From assembly GCA_036526195.1 (NCBI GenBank), contig DATCYZ010000097.1:1-23561 (forward strand): a stretch of DNA of 23,561 nucleotides, given 5' to 3'. Shown here one piece after another: positions 7,286 to 14,747 of this stretch (its first letter is position 1; each line of letters opens with the position of its first letter). The stretch comes from DATCYZ01 sp036526195 (GTDB lineage: Bacteria; Pseudomonadota; Gammaproteobacteria; Burkholderiales; SG8-39). The notes under the pieces are model-generated. The model was not told the DNA's origin and did not search any database. It was given only the letters and a program-made list of their open reading frames with translations. A program made the position numbers and the translations under genes.

Positions 7286-8047
7286 ATGAGACTCAAGGGC
7301 AAGGTGGCCATCGTCACGGGCGCCGGATCCGGCTTCGGCGCGGGCATCGCTAAGCGTTTCGCGGCGGAAGGCGCCGGCGTGGTGGTCAACGACATCAACG
7401 ATGCCGGCGGGCAGCGCGTCGCGGGCGAGATCACGCGCGCGGGCGGCAAGGCGGTGTTCGTGCACGCCGACGTGACCCGGACGGCGGACTGGGCGAACCT
7501 CGTCGGCGCGACGCAGTCGGCCTTCGGGCGGCTGGACATCGTGGTCAACAACGCCGGCTGGACGCACCGCAACAAGCCCTACGTCGAGGTCACGGAGGAC
7601 GAGTTCGACAAGGTCTACGCGATCAACGTGAAGAGCATCTACCTCTCTGCCATGCATGCGGTGCCGGTGTTCCGCAAGCAAGGCGGCGGCTGTTTCGTCA
7701 ACATCGCCTCGACGGCGGGCCTGCGTCCGCGTCCCGGACTGACCGTCTACAACAGTTCCAAGGGCGCGGTGATCCTGATGTCGAAGTCCATGGCCGCCGA
7801 GTTCGGCCCGGACAAGATCCGCGTCAACTGCGTCAACCCGGTGTTCAGCCCGGAAACCGCGCTCTCGGCGGACTTCGCCGGCGGCGCGGTCACCGAGGAG
7901 GCGAAAAAGCGCTTCCTCGCGACGATCCCGCTGGGCCGGTTCTCGACGCCGGAGGACATCGCCAACGCGTGCCTGTTCCTTGCCTCGGACGAGGCCGGCA
8001 TGGTGTCGGGATCCTGCATCGAGGTCGACGGCGCACGCTGCGTGTAG
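7286..8047 (+). CDS. SDR-family oxidoreductase
   Basis: Classical short-chain dehydrogenase/reductase, 253 residues, the usual size. The nucleotide-binding TGAGSGFG is at 11-18, with Asp36 after the second strand suggesting preference for NAD(H); NNAG is at 88-91, Asn114 is the catalytic asparagine, and the triad is Ser142, Tyr155 and Lys159. The C-terminal substrate loop contains PVFSPETALSADFAGG, then the family's usual SGSCIEVDG end. The sequence is FabG-like, but there is no fatty-acid gene nearby, so the substrate is unknown; a glucose or hydroxyacyl dehydrogenase activity is equally possible. TGGGAGAG precedes the ATG. A TTAGACT at 7245-7251 may be its -10. It is monocistronic, ending against the RhlE helicase gene. 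Confidence 0.92.
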   Translation: MRLKGKVAIVTGAGSGFGAGIAKRFAAEGAGVVVNDINDAGGQRVAGEITRAGGKAVFVHADVTRTADWANLVGATQSAFGRLDIVVNNAGWTHRNKPYVEVTEDEFDKVYAINVKSIYLSAMHAVPVFRKQGGGCFVNIASTAGLRPRPGLTVYNSSKGAVILMSKSMAAEFGPDKIRVNCVNPVFSPETALSADFAGGAVTEEAKKRFLATIPLGRFSTPEDIANACLFLASDEAGMVSGSCIEVDGARCV

Positions 8048-8070
8048 GGCGGCGCCGCGCAGGGCGGCGC

Positions 8071-8089
8071 GCCGTCCCGCGGGGACGGC
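8071..8089. terminator. Hairpin between convergent SDR and rhlE genes
   Basis: Perfect 8-base stem GCCGTCCC/GGGACGGC with a GCG loop, 24 bases after the SDR stop and 4 bases before the rhlE stop. There is no U-tract on either strand. It is probably a bidirectional 3'-end structure. Confidence 0.45.
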
Positions 8090-8092
8090 CGG

Positions 8093-9562
8093 TCAGCCCG
8101 CCTTGCGCAGGCCGCCGAGAAGGGCGGCCACCTGCTTGCGCCGCGGCTCCGTGGACGACGCCACCGGGGCCGCCGCTTCACTCGCTTCGCGCGGCGCGGT
8201 GCCGGGCTCGTAGGGCTTCGAGAAAATCGGGTCGGACGAGGTCTGGCGCGCGGGCGACGGCACGCTGCGCGGCGCGCGTCGCGGCGCGGGCTCGCGCGCC
8301 GGCGCGTCCTGCGACGGGCTCTCGCGGCGACCGCGACCGCGTCCCTCGCCCCGCCCCTCGCTGCGCGGACCCCTGCCGCTGTCGCGGCCCATCAGCCCGG
8401 CCATCGACGCCGCGCCGGGCTCGAAGCCCGGCACCAGCACCTTCTCGATCGGCTTCTTGATCAGCTTCTCGATGGCCGCGAGCGCCTCGTTGTCCTCGGG
8501 CGCGATCAGCGAAATCGCCTCGCCGGCCGAGCCCGCGCGACCGGTGCGGCCGATGCGGTGCACGTAGTCCTCGGGCGAATGCGGAATGTCGAAGTTGATC
8601 ACCTGCGGCAGGCCTTCGATGTCCAGCCCGCGGGAGGCCACGTCGGTCGCCACCAGCACCGCGGTGCGGCCGGACTTGAAGTTCTCCAGCGCCACCTCGC
8701 GCTCGGACTGCGACTTGTCGCCGTGGATGGCGTCGGCCTGGATGTGCTCGCGCGTCAGCTGGTGCGTGAGCCGGTTGGCACCGATGCGCGTGCCGGTGAA
8801 CACCAGCACCTGCTTCAGGCCGCGCGACTTGATGATGTGGCACAGCAGTTCGCGCTTCTTTTCGCGCGCCACCGGATGCACGATGTGCGTCACCAGCTCG
8901 GCGACCGCATTGCGCGTCGACACCTGCACCTCGGCCGGATCGTTCAGGATGGTCTTGGCCAGCTTGCGGATCTCGTCCGGGAAGGTGGCCGAGAACATCA
9001 GGTTCTGCCGCGTCGTCGGCAGCAGGGCGATGATGCGCCGGATGTCCGGCATGAAGCCCATGTCGAGCATGCGGTCCGCCTCGTCCAGCACCAGGATCGA
9101 CACCTGGTTGAACATCACGGTCTTGTTCTGCACGTGATCGAGCAGCCGCCCGGGGGTCGCCACCAGCACCTCGACGCCGAGGCGCAGTTGCGCGATCTGC
9201 GCGTTCATGTCGACGCCACCGTAGACCACGGTGGTGCGGAGCGGCATGTGCTTCGCGTACTCGCTGAAGCTCGCCTCGACCTGGATCGCGAGCTCACGCG
9301 TCGGCGTGAGCACCAGCACCCGCACCGGGTGGCGGGCCGGCGACGCGCTGGCGCTCGCGAGCGGCGCGAGCCGCTGCAGGATCGGCAGGGCGAAGGCAGC
9401 GGTCTTGCCGGTGCCGGTCTGCGCGCCGGCCATCAGGTCGCGGCCCGAAAGGACCAGCGGGATGGCCTGCGCCTGCACAGGGGTCGGTTCGTCGTAGCCG
9501 AGCTCGGTGACGGCTTTGACGAGCGGCGGAATGAGGCCGAGTTGTTCGAATGCGGAACTGAT
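8093..9562 (-). CDS. rhlE: DEAD-box RNA helicase, RhlE type
   Basis: ATP-dependent RNA helicase for ribosome assembly and mRNA turnover, with 489 codons if read from ATC at 9562. Motifs in order: aromatic Phe of the Q motif (AFEQLGL), Q motif GYDEPTPVQ, motif I AQTGTGKT, Ia PTRELA, Ib TPGRLLD, II DEAD, III SAT, IV VFTGTR, VI HRIGRTGRAG. A basic, Arg/Gly/Pro/Ser-rich tail of about 110 residues follows, as in RhlE. The first GTG in frame (9478) would delete the Q motif, so translation must begin earlier. No ATG, GTG or TTG exists in frame back to the stop at 9620-9622. The ATC at 9562 has GGGGAG nine bases upstream and lies exactly where homologues start. A TATAAT on the minus strand at 9619-9624 is the probable -10. 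Confidence 0.93.
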   Translation of the reverse strand: MSSAFEQLGLIPPLVKAVTELGYDEPTPVQAQAIPLVLSGRDLMAGAQTGTGKTAAFALPILQRLAPLASASASPARHPVRVLVLTPTRELAIQVEASFSEYAKHMPLRTTVVYGGVDMNAQIAQLRLGVEVLVATPGRLLDHVQNKTVMFNQVSILVLDEADRMLDMGFMPDIRRIIALLPTTRQNLMFSATFPDEIRKLAKTILNDPAEVQVSTRNAVAELVTHIVHPVAREKKRELLCHIIKSRGLKQVLVFTGTRIGANRLTHQLTREHIQADAIHGDKSQSEREVALENFKSGRTAVLVATDVASRGLDIEGLPQVINFDIPHSPEDYVHRIGRTGRAGSAGEAISLIAPEDNEALAAIEKLIKKPIEKVLVPGFEPGAASMAGLMGRDSGRGPRSEGRGEGRGRGRRESPSQDAPAREPAPRRAPRSVPSPARQTSSDPIFSKPYEPGTAPREASEAAAPVASSTEPRRKQVAALLGGLRKAG

Positions 9563-9618
9563 GGCGGGAGACTCCCCAGACGGAAGGATGGGACGAAGGT
9601 GATGCGGAACAGCAGACG

Positions 9619-9624
9619 ATTATA
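9619..9624 (-). promoter_or_regulatory. Candidate -10 element for rhlE (TATAAT)
   Basis: Perfect TATAAT read on the minus strand, about 57 bases before the presumed ATC start. The -35 position is GC-rich and unrecognisable. The resulting 5' UTR of about 50 bases contains the GGGGAG ribosome site. Confidence 0.45.
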
Positions 9625-9666
9625 CGCCGGATCGGGTTCCCGGCCCCGGCCGGTGCCTGCCCTCGC

Positions 9667-10194
9667 CTAGTTGATCACGCGCGAGGCGGATTCCGCGCGT
9701 CCCGGCTCGCCTGCGCCGGGCAGCTTCAATTCCATGTCCCAGTCGCTCTTCTTCACGGCGCTTTGCAGCAGCCGGCACAGCGAATGCAGCAGCACCGAGT
9801 CGAAGGTGAGGGTCACGCCCTGCCCTTGCGCCGGATGCAGCGCGACGATCGGCTGGCCGTTGCGGTCGCGGCCGGTCTGGATGCGGGCCAGCAGGATCGG
9901 GGCCTCACCCAGCGGCGTCAGCCGCGGTTCCTTCGCGTAGGGCGTGGTGAAGTCGGCGCGCGACACGGCCTGCTCGTGCTCGAGTTCGAGCAGGGCCTTG
10001 CGCGCCTCCGGGTTCGCCTGCGTGCGGATGCGCGGGCTCGCCTCCTCTGCAAGCCGCACCAGCAGCGGCCACAGCAGCTTGACGAAGCGCCGCGTCAGCG
10101 TCAGCCGCATCTCGGAGCCTTCGCTGGTGCCGATCAGCATCACCAGGCGATCCTGCTCGGCCGAGTATTCGACATTGATCTGCTGCAACCGCAT
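9667..10194 (-). CDS. Conserved hypothetical protein
   Basis: 175-residue protein that I cannot assign to a named family. No signal peptide, membrane segment or cysteine cluster is seen. The N-terminal half (MRLQQINVEYSAEQDRLVM, then TSEGSEMRLTLTRRFVKLLWPLL) looks like beta strands followed by an amphipathic helix; the second half has LTFDSVLLHSLCRLLQSAVKKSDWDM, again helix-rich. Codon use and base composition match the neighbours, and the reading frame is clean, so it is a real gene. The ATG at 10194 is chosen because the upstream in-frame sequence is arginine/cysteine-rich and unlike protein. It lies 96 bases downstream of rfaE2 in the same direction and may be the last gene of that run. 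Confidence 0.8.
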   Translation of the reverse strand: MRLQQINVEYSAEQDRLVMLIGTSEGSEMRLTLTRRFVKLLWPLLVRLAEEASPRIRTQANPEARKALLELEHEQAVSRADFTTPYAKEPRLTPLGEAPILLARIQTGRDRNGQPIVALHPAQGQGVTLTFDSVLLHSLCRLLQSAVKKSDWDMELKLPGAGEPGRAESASRVIN

Positions 10195-10257
10195 GGGCCT
10201 ATTGTCCCGGCTGGAACGGCGCGGCGCAATGGCGCAGGCGCACCGGCCCCGGGCACA

Positions 10258-10293
10258 GTTCAACGCTCAGTTCAAAGCTCAGTTCAAAGCTCA
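10258..10293. repeat. Three tandem 12-base repeats at the rfaE2 3' end
   Basis: Three head-to-tail copies of GTTCAAAGCTCA (the first copy has C in place of A at position 7) between 10258 and 10293. The third copy contains the rfaE2 stop codon. Read on the transcribed strand, each copy starts with TGA. Confidence 0.9.
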
Positions 10294-10791
10294 GGTCAGT
10301 GACTTCCGGATGCGATCGAGCAAGGCGCTCGTCGAGCGCGTGTGCTCGAAGGCAATCGATTCGACGCGGCCGCCGCGCGCGAGCACGCCTGCTGCACCCG
10401 CGATGCGCTCGACCGGCCAGTCCCCGCCCTTCACCAGCACTTCCGGCCGGCACCGCTCGATGAGCGCGGCCGGCGTGTCGGCCTCGAACCAGGTCACCGC
10501 ATCGACATCGGCAAGCGCCGCCACCAGCGCCAGCCGGTCTGCGAGCGCGTTGATCGGCCGGTCCGCGCCCTTGCCGAGGCGGCGCGCGGAGGCGTCCGAG
10601 TTGAGGGCGACCAGCAGGCCGGCGCCGAGCGCGCGGGCCCGCGCCAGGTACGTGACGTGCCCGCGGTGCAGGATGTCGAACACGCCGTTGGTGAACACCA
10701 GCGGCCGGGGCGCGTCGGCCAGCCACGACGCAAGCGCGTCGGGGGACACGATCTTCGCTTCGAACCCCGGGGCGGGGAGCGCCCCGGTCAT
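10291..10791 (-). CDS. rfaE2: D-glycero-beta-D-manno-heptose 1-phosphate adenylyltransferase
   Basis: Nucleotidyltransferase that converts heptose 1-phosphate and ATP to ADP-heptose for the LPS inner core; it corresponds to the C-terminal half of E. coli HldE. 166 residues. The signature TNGVFDILHRGHVTYL (about 34-49) carries the HxGH nucleotide site; LNSDASARRLGKGADRPIN and the late HTRSTSALL match the family. As in other betaproteobacteria, the kinase half is a separate gene, not in this window. The ATG at 10791 is taken because the family sequence starts soon after it. It sits 31 bases downstream of the dolP-like gene and is followed by a 12-base tandem repeat. The diaA/gmhA-like gene two positions upstream catalyses or resembles an earlier step of the same pathway. 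Confidence 0.93.
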   Translation of the reverse strand: MTGALPAPGFEAKIVSPDALASWLADAPRPLVFTNGVFDILHRGHVTYLARARALGAGLLVALNSDASARRLGKGADRPINALADRLALVAALADVDAVTWFEADTPAALIERCRPEVLVKGGDWPVERIAGAAGVLARGGRVESIAFEHTRSTSALLDRIRKSLT

Positions 10792-10822
10792 GCGCGGGCC
10801 CTGTGCCGGTGCGCTGCGACGC

Positions 10823-11437
10823 TCAGTTCGCGGGCTTCGCCGGCGGCCGGCACGGCTCGTCCGTGGGCTTGCAGTACTCGACGACCTTGACCACCTTGCG
10901 CACCCCGCCCGTGGTGCGCGCAATCTCGACGGCGTCGTTCGCCTCGCGCTCGGTGACCAGGCCGAGCAGGTAGACGACGCTCGCCTCGGTCACCACCTTG
11001 ACGTGGATGGGATTGAACTTGTCGGCGTCCAGGAAGCGTGCCTTGACCTTGGAGGTGATCAGCGAATCGTTGCTGCGCGCGCCAAAGGAGGACACACCCG
11101 CCACCTGCAGTTCGTTGGTGACGGCGCGCACGTTCGGCACGGCGCGCACGATCTTCTCGATGGCCTCGCGCGTGGCGGCATCGGGCACCTCGCCGGTCAC
11201 CAGCACGAAGCGGTTGAACGAGGTCACGTTGACGTGCACCTTGTCGCCGAAGCGCTCGCCGATGCGATTGACCGCCCGCAACTCGATGCCTTCGTCCTCG
11301 ATCTGCGTGCCGGAGGTGCGACGGTCCTGGACCGACATCACCGCGCCGGCACCGGCGCCGATCACGGCCGGGAAGCAGCCCGGGAGCAGGAGTGCGGCGG
11401 CAAGGGCGCCGACAAGCGGCAACATGCGGTGGTTCAT
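10823..11437 (-). CDS. dolP: BON-domain outer-membrane lipoprotein, DolP-like
   Basis: 204-residue lipoprotein with a signal peptide ending in the lipobox L-P-G-C (Cys21), so it is expected in the outer membrane or periplasm. Two BON domains follow, about 45-115 and 122-190, each with the conserved glycine and hydrophobic pattern (VLVTGEVPDAATREAI; VYLLGLVTEREANDAV). The order after yraN and diaA and the SNDSLITSKVKARFL stretch match E. coli DolP (YraP), which binds anionic phospholipid and supports outer-membrane integrity and BamA function; that role is inferred here. The start ATG overlaps the stop of the SIS gene (ATGA), so the two are translationally coupled. A C-terminal CKPTDEPCRPPAKPAN tail with two cysteines is longer than in E. 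coli. Confidence 0.92.
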   Translation of the reverse strand: MNHRMLPLVGALAAALLLPGCFPAVIGAGAGAVMSVQDRRTSGTQIEDEGIELRAVNRIGERFGDKVHVNVTSFNRFVLVTGEVPDAATREAIEKIVRAVPNVRAVTNELQVAGVSSFGARSNDSLITSKVKARFLDADKFNPIHVKVVTEASVVYLLGLVTEREANDAVEIARTTGGVRKVVKVVEYCKPTDEPCRPPAKPAN

Positions 11438-12048
11438 GGAAGTTCCCCGTATAACTGGTGGTCGATGGCGTCGCACAGGCAGTGCAGCACCAGCAGGTGC
11501 ACTTCCTGGATGCGCATGGTGCGCGCGTGCGGCACGCAGAGGTGGAGGTCGGCCGGCGCAAGCACGCCTGCGAGGCGCCCGCCGCCGTTGCCGGTCAGCG
11601 CCACCACGTGCACGTCGATCGCGTGCGCGGCGCGGACCGCCTCGAGCACGTTCGCGGAATTGCCGCTGGTCGAGATCGCGAGCAACACGTCGCCGGCACG
11701 GCCGATCGCGCGCAGCTGCTTGGCGAACACGTCCTCGAAGCGGTAATCGTTGCCGATCGATGTCAGCGTCGACGAATCCACGGTCAGCGCGAGGCCGGCA
11801 AGCGGCGGGCGCTCGCGCTCGAAGCGGTTGACCAGTTCGGCGGCAAAGTGCTGCGCGTCGGCGGCCGACCCGCCGTTTCCGCAGGAGAGCACCTTGCCGC
11901 CTGCGCGCAGCGACGCCGCCATCACCTGCGCGGCGCGCGCGATCGGCGCGGCAAGCGCACTTGCGGACTCGGTTTTCAGGCGGGCGCTGTCGGCAAAATG
12001 CCCGCCGATGCGCGCGACGAGAATGCCGTCCAGGTCCGGGTTTCCCAT
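11434..12048 (-). CDS. diaA: SIS-domain protein, DiaA/phosphoheptose isomerase-like
   Basis: 204-residue SIS-domain protein. The phosphosugar-binding motifs are CGNGGSAADAQHFAAEL (about 56-72) and ISTSGNSANV (about 125-134), with DSSTLTSIGNDY between them. Two roles are known in the family: DiaA, which binds DnaA and stimulates replication initiation, and GmhA, which makes heptose 7-phosphate for LPS. The NRFERERPPL segment and the position between yraN and dolP favour DiaA. The intact GGSAADAQHF motif and the rfaE2 gene two positions downstream leave sedoheptulose isomerase activity possible. It is preceded by the HIRAN gene (18-base gap) and overlaps the dolP start by four bases. Confidence 0.9.
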   Translation of the reverse strand: MGNPDLDGILVARIGGHFADSARLKTESASALAAPIARAAQVMAASLRAGGKVLSCGNGGSAADAQHFAAELVNRFERERPPLAGLALTVDSSTLTSIGNDYRFEDVFAKQLRAIGRAGDVLLAISTSGNSANVLEAVRAAHAIDVHVVALTGNGGGRLAGVLAPADLHLCVPHARTMRIQEVHLLVLHCLCDAIDHQLYGELP

Positions 12049-12066
12049 GCCGCAAATTCTACACTG

Positions 12067-12447
12067 TCACTCCACCAGGACCTCGAGCTCCAGCCGTCGC
12101 GCGGGGTTCGGATGCTCGGCCAGATGGCGGATGCGCGCCTGCAGTCGATCACCGCGATCCAGCGCCCAGGCCACTGCGCCGTTGGCCCGCTGCGGCAGGT
12201 AGCCGAGCAGGTGTCCGCGCCACAGCACACGCACCGCGTTCGGGTCGTGGGCGTTGTCGGGTTCACGTGCCAGCTCCAGCGCATCGCCGACCTGCAAGGC
12301 CGGCCAGACCTGCGGCGCCTGATGGTGGGCGAAGCCGGCGAGCGGGGAACGCTGGACGATGACGCGCACGGCAGGCGCCTGCGCGCCAGCCGTGGCGGCC
12401 GCGCAAGCCAGCAGCAGGGCCGCCACGACGCTACTCGCCGAACGCAT
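12067..12447 (-). CDS. Exported stand-alone HIRAN-domain protein
   Basis: 126-residue protein with a typical signal peptide (MRSASSVVAALLLACAAATAGAQA, cleavage expected after about residue 24, AGA-QA context), followed by a single HIRAN domain over about 28-125. The HIRAN core LELAREPDNAHDPNAVRVLW and GHLLGYLPQRAN is clear. In eukaryotic HLTF and in bacterial fusions HIRAN binds DNA 3' ends, so a secreted stand-alone copy is unexpected; the ligand here is unknown. Its start overlaps the end of yraN by 17 bases, and the diaA-like gene follows 18 bases after its stop, so it is inside the operon. Some other betaproteobacteria seem to have a similar small gene here, from memory and not verified. 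Confidence 0.87.
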   Translation of the reverse strand: MRSASSVVAALLLACAAATAGAQAPAVRVIVQRSPLAGFAHHQAPQVWPALQVGDALELAREPDNAHDPNAVRVLWRGHLLGYLPQRANGAVAWALDRGDRLQARIRHLAEHPNPARRLELEVLVE

Positions 12448-12772
12448 CCCGGATCCAGTCGATGCGCGCCGCGTCCTGGGCGTCGAGCAGCAGCACGTCG
12501 AAGCGACAGGCGCGTTCGCGCCGGCCCGCGAGGTACAGGCGCGCGGCGGCCAGCAGGCGTGCCCGCTTCGCCCCGGTAATGCTCTCGCCCGCCCCGCCGA
12601 ACGCCGCGGCGCGGCGCAGGCGAACTTCGGCGAAGACGAGGACGGCGCCCTCCTCGGCGATCAGGTCGATCTCGCCGTGACGGCAACGCCAGTTGCGCGC
12701 GACGATGCGCAGGCCCGCGCGCCGCAGCAACTCGGCGCACAGCTGCTCGGCTCGCGCACCCGACCGGTTCAT
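12431..12772 (-). CDS. yraN: YraN family protein (UPF0102)
   Basis: 113-residue member of UPF0102, a restriction-endonuclease-like fold. The conserved N-terminal GARAEQLCAELLRRAGLRIVARNWRCRHGEIDLIAEEG and the LVFAEVRLR motif carry the family's Glu/Asp/Glu-x-Arg residues (GEIDL about 33-37, EVRLR about 49-53); typical members have K or R at the last position. No nuclease activity has been firmly established for the family. It is the first gene of the minus-strand run and is divergent from rsmI, with a 54-base gap that contains a palindrome CCCGGGCCCGGG. It overlaps the HIRAN gene by 17 bases. Confidence 0.93.
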   Translation of the reverse strand: MNRSGARAEQLCAELLRRAGLRIVARNWRCRHGEIDLIAEEGAVLVFAEVRLRRAAAFGGAGESITGAKRARLLAAARLYLAGRRERACRFDVLLLDAQDAARIDWIRDAFGE

Positions 12773-12826
12773 GGCACCCTCCTGCCTTCCCCATCACTAA
12801 CGGCCCTGCCCGGGCCCGGGTTGACC

Positions 12827-13705
12827 ATGGCCGACCACGCAGCGCCGCCCGGCACGCTGTTCATCGTCGCCACGCCGATCGGCAACCTGTCCGATGCGAG
12901 CGCGCGCGCCGTGCAGACGCTCGCGGAGGCCGACCTGGTGGCCTGCGAGGACACCCGCACCACGCGCACCCTGCTCGCCCACCACGGCATCCGGACACGC
13001 ACCGTGGCGCTGCACCAGCACAACGAACGCACGGCGGCGGCCGGCCTGGCCGCCGAACTTGCGGCGGGGCGCACCGTGGCGCTGGTGAGCGATGCCGGCA
13101 CGCCCGCGCTGTCCGATCCGGGCGCGCTGCTGGTGGCGCAGGCGCACGCGGCCGGCATTCGCGTCGTGCCGATCCCCGGGCCGAGCGCGGCGATCGCCGC
13201 TTGGTGCGCCAGCGGCTTTGGCGGATCGGCATGGCAGTTCGCCGGGTTCCTCCCGGCGACCGGCAGCGCGCGGCGCCGGGCGCTCGCCGAACTCGACACC
13301 GCGCTTCCGGTGGTGTTCTACGAGGCGCCGCACCGGGTGCGCGAAACGCTCGGGGACCTGCTCGTGCGCTTCGGCCCGACGCGCGAGATCGTGCTCGCGC
13401 GCGAGCTGACGAAGAAATTCGAGGAAATCGCGCGCCTGCCGCTGTCCGATGCCGGCGCCTGGCTGGACGCGCAGGCGCATCGCGAGCAGGGCGAATACGT
13501 GCTGGTGCTCGGGCCGGGGGAAGCGCGCGCGCGCGTGGCGCTGGACGCGGACCGCGTGCTCGAGGTCCTGCTCGGCGCGCTCCCGGCGAGCGAGGCCGCG
13601 AAGCTCGCGGCGCGCATCACCGGCCTGCCGCGCCGCGCGCTCTACGCGCGCGCGCTCGAGCGCGCCGGTGCGGGCACGCGCGGCCGCGCGCGCCCCAGCC
13701 GCTAG
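12827..13705 (+). CDS. rsmI: 16S rRNA (cytidine(1402)-2'-O)-methyltransferase
   Basis: SAM-dependent enzyme that 2'-O-methylates C1402 of 16S rRNA in the ribosomal P site, working with RsmH. 292 residues. Family motifs: FIVATPIGNLSD (about 12-23), ACEDTRTTRTLL (39-50), SDAGTPALSDPG (about 90-101), IPGPSA, and GFLP in the middle, then YEAPHRVRETL. The C-terminal part (about 230-292) is arginine- and alanine-rich. The ATG at 12827 is used; a TTG two codons upstream is also possible and no clear SD is seen. Its stop codon is part of the TAGAAT that probably acts as the pyrC promoter -10. Confidence 0.96.
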   Translation: MADHAAPPGTLFIVATPIGNLSDASARAVQTLAEADLVACEDTRTTRTLLAHHGIRTRTVALHQHNERTAAAGLAAELAAGRTVALVSDAGTPALSDPGALLVAQAHAAGIRVVPIPGPSAAIAAWCASGFGGSAWQFAGFLPATGSARRRALAELDTALPVVFYEAPHRVRETLGDLLVRFGPTREIVLARELTKKFEEIARLPLSDAGAWLDAQAHREQGEYVLVLGPGEARARVALDADRVLEVLLGALPASEAAKLAARITGLPRRALYARALERAGAGTRGRARPSR

Positions 13706-13708
13706 AAT
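13703..13708 (+). promoter_or_regulatory. TAGAAT -10 element, probable leaderless promoter of pyrC
   Basis: TAGAAT starts with the rsmI stop codon and ends seven bases before the pyrC ATG. A normal start site would fall at or within one base of the ATG, and no ribosome site is present. The -35 region is inside the rsmI coding end and is GC-rich. Confidence 0.45.
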
Positions 13709-13715
13709 CCGGCGC

Positions 13716-14747
13716 ATGGACACGCTCACGCTGCGGCGACCGGACGACTGGCACCTTCACCTGCGTGATGGCGCCGCGATGGCCGCCGTGCTGCCCGACA
13801 CCGCGCGCCAGTTCGCTCGCGCCATCATCATGCCGAACCTGAAACCGCCGGTGCGCACCACGCACCAGGCGCTCGATTACCGCGAGCGCATCCTTGGCGC
13901 GCTGCCGCCGGAGTCCGGCTTCGAGCCGCTGATGACGCTGTACCTCACCGACGACACGCCGCCGGAGGAAATCTCGCGCGCCAAGCTCTCCGGTCGGGTG
14001 CATGGCGTGAAGCTCTACCCGGCCGGCGCCACGACGAACTCGGACGACGGCGTGACGCGGCTGTCGCGCTGTTTCCACGTGCTCGAGCGCATGTCGGACC
14101 TCGGCATGCCGCTCCTGGTGCACGGCGAGGTCACCGACCCGGTGGTCGACGTGTTCGACCGGGAACTCGCGTTCATCGAGGAAGTACTGGGTCCGCTGGT
14201 GGCGCGCTTTCCGGACCTGAAGATCGTCCTCGAGCACATCACCACCCGCGAGGCGGTGCAGTACGTGGAGGTCACCGGCCCGAACATCGCCGCCACGATC
14301 ACCGCCCACCACCTGCTGATGAACCGCAACGCGCTCTTCCAGGGCGGCATGCGTCCGCACCACTACTGTCTGCCGGTGCTCAAGCGCGAGCAGCATCGCG
14401 AGGCGCTCGTCGAGGCGGCCACTTCGGGCAACCCGAAGTTCTTCCTCGGCACCGACAGCGCCCCGCACGCGCGCGATACCAAGGAAGCCGATTGCGGCTG
14501 CGCCGGCGTGTACAGCGCGCACTCGGCACTGGAACTGTACGCTGTCGCCTTCGAGGAGGCCGGCGCGCTCGATCGCCTCGAGGGCTTCGCGAGCGAGTTC
14601 GGCGCCGGTTTCTACGGCCTGCCGCTGAACGAAGGGCAGGTCACCCTGGTGCGCGAGGCCTGGCAGGTGCCGGCCCGGCTGCGCTACGGGGCCGGCGAAC
14701 TGGTACCGCTGCGCGCCGGCGAATCGCTGCCGTGGAAACTGCGCTGA
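13716..14747 (+). CDS. pyrC: Dihydroorotase (class II)
   Basis: Zinc enzyme of pyrimidine synthesis that cyclises N-carbamoyl-aspartate to dihydroorotate. The 343-residue length is standard for the E. coli-type class. Metal ligands: His13 and His15 in DDWHLHLRDG, the carboxylated lysine in GVKLYPAG (about residue 97), His in LLVHGEV and in LEHITT, and the catalytic Asp in GTDSAPH. The NSDDGV and PHHYCLPVLKRE loops are intact. It probably has its own promoter (TAGAAT overlapping the rsmI stop) and may be leaderless. The downstream DUF3025 gene overlaps its last 16 bases. Confidence 0.97.
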   Translation: MDTLTLRRPDDWHLHLRDGAAMAAVLPDTARQFARAIIMPNLKPPVRTTHQALDYRERILGALPPESGFEPLMTLYLTDDTPPEEISRAKLSGRVHGVKLYPAGATTNSDDGVTRLSRCFHVLERMSDLGMPLLVHGEVTDPVVDVFDRELAFIEEVLGPLVARFPDLKIVLEHITTREAVQYVEVTGPNIAATITAHHLLMNRNALFQGGMRPHHYCLPVLKREQHREALVEAATSGNPKFFLGTDSAPHARDTKEADCGCAGVYSAHSALELYAVAFEEAGALDRLEGFASEFGAGFYGLPLNEGQVTLVREAWQVPARLRYGAGELVPLRAGESLPWKLR

